Assembly: GCA_016926595.1 (NCBI GenBank)
Contig: JAFGOG010000014.1
Coordinates: 1-17,322 of the forward strand
Source: Anaerolineae bacterium
Lineage (GTDB): Bacteria > Chloroflexota > Anaerolineae > JAAYZQ01
Length of the DNA stretch: 17,322 nt
Direction: 5' to 3'
This document shows positions 1 through 5,783 of this stretch, in pieces. Made by a program: the position numbers and the translations under genes. The notes below the pieces were generated by a model. It saw nothing but the letters and a program-made list of their open reading frames with translations, made no database searches and had not been told where the DNA came from. Each line of letters opens with the position of its first letter. The stretch's first letter is position 1.

Positions 1-1
1 A

Positions 2-751
2 GCCGTCAACGACGTCAGCCTGGAAGTTCAGGCCAAGGAGATCTTTGGCATCCTGGGGCCAAACGGATCGGGCAAGAGCACGCTGATCCGGCTGATGACG
101 ACCCTGTTGGCGCCCGATACAGGTCAGATCCAGGTCTTTGGCCTGGACGTGACCCGTCACGAGATGGAGGTGAAGCGGCTCATCAACCGGGTGTCGGTAG
201 AAGCGGCTTTTTTCAAAAAGCTGTCAAGCGTCGAGAACCTGCTGTATGCTGGCCGGCTGTATGGCCTGTCCGGCCAGGAAACCCGGCGGCAGACTTTTGA
301 AATCCTCCGCCGGCTGGGGCTCAAGGATAAAGAAATCTTGGAGCCACTGGAGGACATGTCCCGTGGGATGCAACAGAAGGTGGCCATCGCCCGTGCGTTT
401 TTGACTCGGCCCATCCTGCTGCTGCTCGACGAACCGACGACAGGACTCGATCCTCGCTCCAAGCGGGAGGTTCAGGCCTTTGTTAAGGAGCTGCGTGAGG
501 TTCACGATGCCACCATTGTGCTGACAACACACGACATGCACGAAGCAGAGGCTTTATGCGACCGCATCGCCATCCTGGACGATGGGCGGATTGTGGCGCT
601 GGACACGCCAGCGGGGCTCAAGAAGCTCATCCCTGGCCGGAATGGCTCTGCTAGTGCGCAGCACGACGGCGGCGAACTGACGCTGGAGGATGTGTTCATG
701 ACCTTGACGGGCAAAGAGCTGATCAAGGAAGAGGAGCTCGTGACGATCTAG
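2..751 (+). CDS. ABC-2 type transporter ATP-binding protein (5' partial)
   Basis: ATPase subunit of an ABC exporter, DrrA/CcmA-like; it hydrolyses ATP at the inner face of the membrane to drive an ABC-2 permease. The frame is open from base 2, so the N-terminus lies outside the window; 249 residues are present. Seen: Walker A GPNGSGKS (fragment residues 19-26), a signature-type motif MSRGMQQK, Walker B ILLLLDEPTTGLDP, and an H-loop in TTHDMHEAEALCDR. The C-terminal LEDVFMTLTGKEL resembles the tail of DrrA-type ATPases. The Q-loop position reads VSVEAAFF, with no glutamine where most ABC ATPases have one; I recall similar FFKKLS segments in related exporters, so this may be a subfamily trait. 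No permease follows: the next gene is convergent, so the permease, if linked, should lie upstream. Family call is firm, substrate unknown. Confidence 0.93.
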   Translation, partial: AVNDVSLEVQAKEIFGILGPNGSGKSTLIRLMTTLLAPDTGQIQVFGLDVTRHEMEVKRLINRVSVEAAFFKKLSSVENLLYAGRLYGLSGQETRRQTFEILRRLGLKDKEILEPLEDMSRGMQQKVAIARAFLTRPILLLLDEPTTGLDPRSKREVQAFVKELREVHDATIVLTTHDMHEAEALCDRIAILDDGRIVALDTPAGLKKLIPGRNGSASAQHDGGELTLEDVFMTLTGKELIKEEELVTI

Positions 752-821
752 CTATGAGCGGCCAGCCGATTTTGGCGGCCTCGATGCGAGCAGCCAGCCG
801 CCTTGCTGGCCGCTGATAGCT
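750..821. terminator. Long inverted repeat, probable bidirectional terminator
   Basis: Two 17-base arms, AGCTATGAGCGGCCAGC at 750-766 and GCTGGCCGCTGATAGCT at 805-821, pair with a single mismatch. A second stem, GGCGGC (774-779) with GCCGCC (797-802), nests inside the loop. The structure begins on the ABC ATPase stop codon and ends nine bases before the stop of the convergent kinase gene, the usual place for a shared terminator. There is no clear T-tract on either side, so it may act by stable structure or rho rather than as a classic intrinsic terminator. Confidence 0.6.
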
Positions 822-830
822 ATCCTCAGC

Positions 831-2879
831 TCAAGAGGGCGGGGGTGTCGCACGCAGGGCCGGCTGTTGGAGGCGATCCAGGGTGTGAAGCAGCCCGCCC
901 ACGATCCGCTCAGCGCCTGTCCGGAGCAGCCTGTCTCGAGCTGGCCTGCCCTGCTCGGAGATGAGATAGCTGCCGACAGAGCGCAATACCACGCTAGTCC
1001 GGAAGGCCGAGTTCACGCGGCCTGCTGCCGCCGAAAGATCCAGCAGCCGCGCCAGGTCGAAATTGCCGTTGGATTTGAAACCTGCCGCCAGTTGGGCCCG
1101 CGTCTCGGCGCCCTCCGGAGAAAAGACAAAGGCCACCAGGCGGTCTATGATCCTGTGTGGAGGTAGGGTAGGATCGGCAGACAAGAACTGCCCCAGCTCT
1201 TCCAGGTGGCTATCCCTTTCCTCAGGGGCGCGCAGCAGCTCGGCAACAAGCGCTCGCCGCAGGGCAGCGCCCTCTGGCGAAAGGAGCATATCCAACGCCG
1301 GCCCGATTAGACTGTCCGGCCCAGGGTCGTCGTGTCCCTCGAGAGGGATCTCTGTGAGATCCGACCTTTGGCTATCGGAGGACAGGCGCCTAGGGAAACC
1401 CTGCTCACGGGCGGCCAGTCTGACCAACTGCTGGAGCCGCTGCCAGTCCAACGTGCCTTCTGGCGTCAGCAGCTCATCCATCAGCCGCTGGCGCAGTCCT
1501 GAATCGGGCAGGGTCAGCATCATCCGCACGGCATAGGGCGCCGAGACGGTAAAGATGTCAAACTCGGGGTCGAGCTGTAAGCTAATCCCCTCTAGGGTAA
1601 TGATGGCTCTCGCGATGAGAGCAAAGTTGACGGGGATGCGGAACCGATACTCATATAACAGGGGCGCGAATGCGTTGGTCACGTCCCTGAGTGTATAGCG
1701 GCGATCCTGCGCGCCAAAGGTAGCGCCAAACAGTTGATTGACGTACGGCACTAGCTCATCCCATGGGGAGTCTGGGTGCAGGAAGTTCAGACGGATCAAG
1801 TTATCGCGCAGGTTATCGGGGCGGCCGTTGATCACGTCCACAAAGATCTCGACGACTGCGCGCTTGTCTTCAGGGCCGACGATGCCCATCATGCCAAAGT
1901 CGAGAAAGACGAGGGTGCCGTCTTCCGGCCTGACAAACAGGTTGCCAGGATGGGGGTCGGCGTGGAAAAAGCCGTTATCCAGGAGCTGTCTGAGGTTGGT
2001 TCGCACTCCTCGCCGCAAGAGGCTTGGAATATCTATCGCGGCAGCCTGCAACTGTTCCTTGTCCGATATCTTGAACCCGTGGATAAATTCGGTGGTCAGC
2101 ACCCGCCGGCTGCTGAACTCCGAGTAGACCCTGGGGACGTAGATCCCGGGTATCTGCTCGACGTCGGCGCGGAAACGCTGTGCCATTTGGGCTTCGTGGA
2201 CATAGTCGAGCTCTTCGAATAGCTTGGCCCCAAACTCGTCAACGACGCTGACCCACTCAAGGCTACGGCTCAGCCTGGGAAAGCGCTGGACGACGGCGGC
2301 CAGGCGACGGACAAGCGCCAGGTCCAGGCCGATCCTGTAAAACAGGTCGGGCCGCTGCACCTTGACCGCTACTTCCTGGCCCTCGTGGGTTACGGCATAG
2401 TAGACCTGGCCCAGGCTGGCTGCGGCGATCGGCTGGGGATCGAACTGGTCGAACAAGGTTTCCGGCTTCCAGCCAAGCTCCTGCTCGATAAGGCAAAAGG
2501 CGACGTCGTTGGAAAAAGGGGGCAGTTGATCCTGTAAGGTGGCTAAAATGTTGACATAGACCACCGGCAGGAGGTCCGGCCGGGTGCCGAGCGACTGGCC
2601 GACCTTGATAAAGGTTGGCCCCAGCCAGATCAACCGATCCAACAGCCATTGGGCCCGGCGGCGCTGGCGGTCCTCTTTTGTCTCGCCGCGCCTATAGGTC
2701 CACCGCCAGCGATCCAAGGTCCGCCACAGGAGTGCCGTCAGGAGAACGCTCAAGATCTGGAAAACACGCCATGCAGCACGCCCCAGGCCGGCCTTTTTTA
2801 GTTGTGCTTCGGCGAATTGGGGTGTGTAGGGTTGCTCCAAACCGCCAGAAACGTACGGCATATGTAAAACGTCGGTCAT
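831..2879 (-). CDS. ABC1/UbiB (AarF) family atypical kinase
   Basis: 682-residue atypical protein-kinase-like ATPase of the ABC1/UbiB/AarF family, associated in characterised members with isoprenoid-quinone or prenyl-lipid metabolism. Seen in order: a hydrophobic N-terminal segment (about 39-55), the family-specific KxGQ motif (KVGQ, 92-95), the Ala-rich nucleotide loop AAASLGQVY (152-160), the ATP-site lysine in AVKVQRP (K173), the catalytic segment HADPHPGN (306-313) and the metal-binding LDFG (326-329). About 220 residues follow the kinase core; they carry four spaced copies of a SPEG-like motif (see findings). The ATG start has an AGAGGA ribosome-binding site a few bases upstream. Chloroflexota generally use menaquinone, so a role in ubiquinone synthesis as such is unlikely; the real substrate is unknown. 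It lies 190 bp downstream of the HgdB-like gene on the same strand, so co-transcription is possible but not shown. Confidence 0.93.
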   Translation of the reverse strand: MTDVLHMPYVSGGLEQPYTPQFAEAQLKKAGLGRAAWRVFQILSVLLTALLWRTLDRWRWTYRRGETKEDRQRRRAQWLLDRLIWLGPTFIKVGQSLGTRPDLLPVVYVNILATLQDQLPPFSNDVAFCLIEQELGWKPETLFDQFDPQPIAAASLGQVYYAVTHEGQEVAVKVQRPDLFYRIGLDLALVRRLAAVVQRFPRLSRSLEWVSVVDEFGAKLFEELDYVHEAQMAQRFRADVEQIPGIYVPRVYSEFSSRRVLTTEFIHGFKISDKEQLQAAAIDIPSLLRRGVRTNLRQLLDNGFFHADPHPGNLFVRPEDGTLVFLDFGMMGIVGPEDKRAVVEIFVDVINGRPDNLRDNLIRLNFLHPDSPWDELVPYVNQLFGATFGAQDRRYTLRDVTNAFAPLLYEYRFRIPVNFALIARAIITLEGISLQLDPEFDIFTVSAPYAVRMMLTLPDSGLRQRLMDELLTPEGTLDWQRLQQLVRLAAREQGFPRRLSSDSQRSDLTEIPLEGHDDPGPDSLIGPALDMLLSPEGAALRRALVAELLRAPEERDSHLEELGQFLSADPTLPPHRIIDRLVAFVFSPEGAETRAQLAAGFKSNGNFDLARLLDLSAAAGRVNSAFRTSVVLRSVGSYLISEQGRPARDRLLRTGAERIVGGLLHTLDRLQQPALRATPPPS

Positions 2880-3069
2880 GATCCTCTATATATCCAAGAC
2901 ATAGAACGCAAATCGGACAGTAGAGTTACGCTTGTCCCACCATAACATCATCCTCGATACGCAGCATGGGCCGAAAAGTCGCAACGGCCGATCCTACGCC
3001 TCCCCCTGCCGGCACAGCACCGGTACCTTGCACCGGCACAGCACCGGTACTTGGCACCGAGAGGCGGGA
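2880..3069. other. Intergenic spacer between ABC1 kinase and HgdB-like gene
   Basis: 190 bp with no credible gene. It holds the tandem repeat at 3009-3056 and the kinase gene's ribosome-binding site next to 2880. I found no convincing -10/-35 pair for the leftward kinase gene. A small rightward reading frame here (2932-3129) translates the tandem repeat and overlaps the HgdB-like gene; it is judged spurious. Confidence 0.5.
3009..3056. repeat. 24-bp tandem direct repeat, two copies
   Basis: Units at 3009-3032 and 3033-3056 share the first 18 bases (CCGGCACAGCACCGGTAC) and differ only in the next few. Each unit contains the small palindrome ACCGGT, and GCACC/GGTGC elements could also pair between units. 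It lies just past the stop codon of the HgdB-like gene. It may act as a transcript-end structure or be a simple slippage repeat; two copies without spacers do not make a CRISPR. Confidence 0.85.
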
Positions 3070-4293
3070 CTAGGCCAGCATCTCGACAAAGGCCTGGAGG
3101 CGGGTACGCACCCCTTCCAGGCTGGCTGATTGCTCTGCCCCCGGCGCGTCCAGCAAGAGGTGTGGGATGCCGGCACCATCCAGCGCAGGGAGCGCGAGCG
3201 CCCGCTCGAACGCATGGGGATCGCAGAACTTTTCTAGGACAAAGAGGACGCCATCAGCACGCGCCGCGCGAACCTGGTCCAGCAGGTGGGGGCCGGGGTC
3301 ATGATGGGGATGCAGTTTGGCAGGGCAGGGAGGCCGCCGCAAAAAGTAGGCGGCCAAGGCGGCGATCGGGTCGCCTTCCCGGCCGGGTAGTCCTGGCCCA
3401 CCGGTCCCAGCCGAATAGGCCGGGATAGGCCGGGATGGACCGGGACCTTGGGCATCTACCAGGTCCTGAAAGTGACGGGAGCCAGTGCACAGGTCGTCGC
3501 CTGTCACCCGGGCGCCCAACTCCTCAATGATTTCCAGCAGAAGCGGTTCGTCGAGGACGGCGCCAGTAAGGAACAGGCCAGGACCACTGCGGCGGACCGG
3601 CGGCGGGGATTGTTCCAATGCAGCCAGCAAGCCAGCCAGGAGCGGGTTGAACTGCTCGCGAGGCATGATCTGGGCGGCGTCCAGGATGGCAAAAAAGTCG
3701 GGCGCGCTCAAGCGGGGGCGCTGTCGCTGGAGCGCCCCGACGAGCTGCCGCGTGTCGTCGTACAGGGCGATGCTGGCGTGCAGGTCGTCGTCGGTGATGG
3801 GACGGCCGACGAGGGCAGCCAGCCTGTCCCGGAAGCGGCCCAGCTCTGCGATCAGGTAAGGGCGAGCAGCCGGGCTGCCCAGGTTGGTGGGCTGCATGAC
3901 GGCGTCTACAAAAGGCGCGGGCCCGGCAGATGTGGCCCTGGCTGGTGAGCGAAGCGAGTCGATGCGCCACAGGTCGGCCAAGGCCTGCATGGCGTCGCAG
4001 GTGTGGGCCAGGACGGCTCCGGCCAGGAAGTGTAACTCGCCGCACAGGAGCTGGTCGAGGGCGCTGCGGCACAGGGCGCAGGCGAAGGACTGTAACTGGG
4101 CGTCTACCCGGCGCAGGGGGACGTTGTTGCTCCGCACACGCACGGGTATCAGGCCAGCGGCGTGGATGATCTCTACAGGGACGTAGCTGCACAGATAGCC
4201 CATCGCCTGCCGGCCGGGAAAGCGGGCTGGCCAGTCGCTCAGCGGGGTGCGGGCAACGGCAGTGAGCTCAGTTAGCGCCTGTGTATCTACCAT
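3070..4293 (-). CDS. 2-hydroxyacyl-CoA dehydratase / benzoyl-CoA reductase subunit, HgdB/BcrC-like
   Basis: 407-residue member of the HGD-D family (2-hydroxyacyl-CoA dehydratase D-component, benzoyl-CoA reductase B/C subunits), cytosolic proteins with a Cys-bound iron-sulfur cluster that carry out low-potential reductions. Seen: the N-terminal signature GYLCSYVPVEIIHAAGLIP (C35), FACALCRSALD (C72, C75), C84, HTCDAMQ (C99), GDDLCTGSRHF (C269), PPCPAK (C323) and LEKFCDPH (C357), all at positions typical of the family. Between the C269 and C323 blocks lies an unusual Gly/Pro-rich insert whose DNA holds a 10-bp tandem repeat. Dehydratases of this family normally need a second, homologous subunit and an HgdC-type ATP-dependent activator; neither is present here. 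A stand-alone homodimer, as in double-cubane cluster proteins, is an alternative. The gene is last in a leftward cluster, 42 bp after the membrane-anchored protein; no clear Shine-Dalgarno precedes the ATG, so the start is the least certain part. Confidence 0.88.
   Translation of the reverse strand: MVDTQALTELTAVARTPLSDWPARFPGRQAMGYLCSYVPVEIIHAAGLIPVRVRSNNVPLRRVDAQLQSFACALCRSALDQLLCGELHFLAGAVLAHTCDAMQALADLWRIDSLRSPARATSAGPAPFVDAVMQPTNLGSPAARPYLIAELGRFRDRLAALVGRPITDDDLHASIALYDDTRQLVGALQRQRPRLSAPDFFAILDAAQIMPREQFNPLLAGLLAALEQSPPPVRRSGPGLFLTGAVLDEPLLLEIIEELGARVTGDDLCTGSRHFQDLVDAQGPGPSRPIPAYSAGTGGPGLPGREGDPIAALAAYFLRRPPCPAKLHPHHDPGPHLLDQVRAARADGVLFVLEKFCDPHAFERALALPALDGAGIPHLLLDAPGAEQSASLEGVRTRLQAFVEMLA
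3416..3445. repeat. 10-bp tandem repeat (three copies) inside the HgdB-like gene
   Basis: TAGGCCGGGA at 3416-3425 and 3426-3435, then the variant TGGACCGGGA at 3436-3445. The total of 30 bp keeps the reading frame, and each copy is read in a different frame. It encodes part of a Gly/Pro/Ser-rich insert (about residues 282-305) between two conserved Cys blocks. Confidence 0.85.
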
Positions 4294-4335
4294 GAGAATT
4301 GGTGCTTTTAGCTGCGAGGTGTCTTCTGATCGCGA

Positions 4336-4866
4336 TCAACGATCCACGGACAGGTCACAACCCAGATCGGATGCGACTTGGATGCTAACCGAGGCAAACG
4401 GGTCGGGTCCTGCCTCGTGAACGACCCAATCGGCATTGTGGATGTCCTGGTGCAGGCTGACGAATGCGACACCGTACGCAGGCGTCTGTGCGCTGCGCTC
4501 TAGAAGAACGCACCACACTTCTTCAGGTGGGTAGGGCAGTGGCCGGCGGTCGTCTGTCGCCCAGTAGTCATCAGCCTCGGCATCGCCGCTTGATGTCTGA
4601 TAGTCTTGGTCGGTCTGATAGTATAGGCTGCCGCCATAAACCGCCATGCTCACATCCTGAGCCAATCTCCCCGGATTGGCGGCCTTGACCGCTGATTTCA
4701 CGCTCAGCCCTTCGCTCAGCGTCGCGTTCTTGTGGGTGAGGTACTGATTTAACGCGGCCTGGCACCCGGCTGGAAGCCCGGCTTTGTCCGGCAGCAAGGC
4801 CAGCACGCCTGTTCCCAGCGCCGCCAACAGCAACAGAGCCACGATCAGGAGTATGCCTCTTTTCAT
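4336..4866 (-). CDS. Membrane-anchored protein of unknown function
   Basis: Not recognised. The predicted product has 176 residues. It opens with a Lys-Arg pair and a long hydrophobic stretch (about residues 4-25) ending LALLPDKAG, which fits an uncleaved signal anchor or a signal peptide; no lipobox cysteine lies close to the hydrophobic core. The rest is a hydrophilic domain with three cysteines (C35, C119, C170), a Tyr/Asp-rich stretch (about 82-101, with YYQTDQDYQ and EADDYW) and a WCVLLERSAQ strand. The ATG at 4866 is preferred over an in-frame ATG 13 codons upstream: an AGGAG site sits seven bases before it, and the start falls two bases after the stop of the flavoprotein gene, as expected for translational coupling. 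Placed between an iron-sulfur flavoprotein and an HgdB-like protein, it may be their extracytoplasmic or membrane partner; that is inference from position only. Confidence 0.75.
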   Translation of the reverse strand: MKRGILLIVALLLLAALGTGVLALLPDKAGLPAGCQAALNQYLTHKNATLSEGLSVKSAVKAANPGRLAQDVSMAVYGGSLYYQTDQDYQTSSGDAEADDYWATDDRRPLPYPPEEVWCVLLERSAQTPAYGVAFVSLHQDIHNADWVVHEAGPDPFASVSIQVASDLGCDLSVDR

Positions 4867-4868
4867 TT

Positions 4869-5750
4869 CTAACTCCTCTCGCCCAGCGGGCGCGGATGTA
4901 GCCATTCAACCTCTCTGTCACGGTAGGCTGCCCGCCGCGCCTTGATCTCACCGCGCCGAGCCTGGTAGCGCGGCGCGGTGGCCATGACCCACTCGACGAC
5001 GTGCGCCCGCAGGCCCTCCGGGGTCCAGCGCTGGTGAATGCCACGGGGGGCGTCGAACCGGAGGGTGACCTGGCGCCCGTCGTGCTCGATGGCGGCCTCT
5101 CGGCCACAGATGGGACAGGTCGCCTGCGCGCCGTTCAGCACAAAGCAATCGCAGCGACAGATGGGGCACACGTTGGGCGGCGCAGGCGCGGGCTCTAGCT
5201 CGCCGCGGCCCAGCCGCTGGCCAGCCGCCAGCACACGCGCCATCAATTCTTCGTCCAGCAGCACCTCACCGGGGCCAGGGGCCAATGCCGTCAGGCTATC
5301 GATGGCCCGGTAGCCAAACACGCCAGCTACAGCATTCAGAAAAGGCAGGGCCACGCCCCGCCACGATTCCAATCCAGCCGTGGCGATGGTCACTGCGGGA
5401 CGGGTGGGCGGCAAGGGCTGGTTCACTTGCCCCATAACGACCAGCAGCCGGTCTAGCACAAGCTTGACGGTTGCCGCCGGCCCAAGAAAGTAGGTAGGCG
5501 CAGCCAGGACAAGGCCTCTGGCCGCCTGGATTATGTCGACTAACCAGGCTAGATCGTCATCGAGAGGGCAGCGGGGTTCGCCTGCGACGCAGCGCATGCA
5601 GCCGGTGCACGGCGACAGGCTCAGGTCGGTCAGCCGGACGGCTTTGACCACTGCCCCCTCGGCTTGGGCTCCTAATAGGGCCTGCCGGACCAGCAGGTCG
5701 GAATTGCCCCACCGGCGCGCCGAGCCGACGATGCCGAGGATGTAGGCCAT
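4869..5750 (-). CDS. Iron-sulfur flavoprotein (NADPH-dependent FMN reductase fold) with zinc ribbon
   Basis: 293-residue flavodoxin-fold redox protein of the iron-sulfur flavoprotein (Isf) type, which binds FMN and a [4Fe-4S] cluster and passes electrons between ferredoxin-like carriers and other acceptors. Seen: the N-terminal phosphate loop GIVGSARRWGNSD, then the compact cluster motif CTGCMRC plus C61 (C48, C51, C54, C61; CX2CX2CX6C), then the AAPTYFLGPAATVKLVLDR segment typical of the fold. A C-terminal extension carries paired knuckles CPIC (195-198) and CPIC (212-215), with extra Cys at 200 and 202, resembling a zinc ribbon or rubredoxin-like site. The last 40 residues are basic and Trp-containing. 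The AGGAG site lies about 15 bases from the ATG, longer than ideal, but no alternative in-frame start is closer. It follows the nitrilase-like gene by 33 bp and is coupled to the next gene (2-base gap). Partner and substrate are unknown. Confidence 0.88.
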   Translation of the reverse strand: MAYILGIVGSARRWGNSDLLVRQALLGAQAEGAVVKAVRLTDLSLSPCTGCMRCVAGEPRCPLDDDLAWLVDIIQAARGLVLAAPTYFLGPAATVKLVLDRLLVVMGQVNQPLPPTRPAVTIATAGLESWRGVALPFLNAVAGVFGYRAIDSLTALAPGPGEVLLDEELMARVLAAGQRLGRGELEPAPAPPNVCPICRCDCFVLNGAQATCPICGREAAIEHDGRQVTLRFDAPRGIHQRWTPEGLRAHVVEWVMATAPRYQARRGEIKARRAAYRDREVEWLHPRPLGERS

Positions 5751-5783
5751 TTTGCGACTTGCTTTCTCCTGAACGTCGCCGAC

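Noticed and set aside
754..816. A 20-codon reading frame starting three bases after the ABC ATPase stop codon, looking like the start of a permease gene
   Set aside because: It lies entirely within the large inverted repeat, ends after 20 codons and has no hydrophobic segment; no permease remains in the space before the convergent gene.
3009..3056. Direct repeats considered as a CRISPR fragment
   Set aside because: The two 24-bp units are directly adjacent with no spacer, and no cas gene is nearby.
2932..3129. Small rightward gene of 65 codons upstream of the ABC1 kinase
   Set aside because: Its His/Thr-rich sequence is only the translation of the tandem repeat, and it runs into the HgdB-like gene on the other strand.
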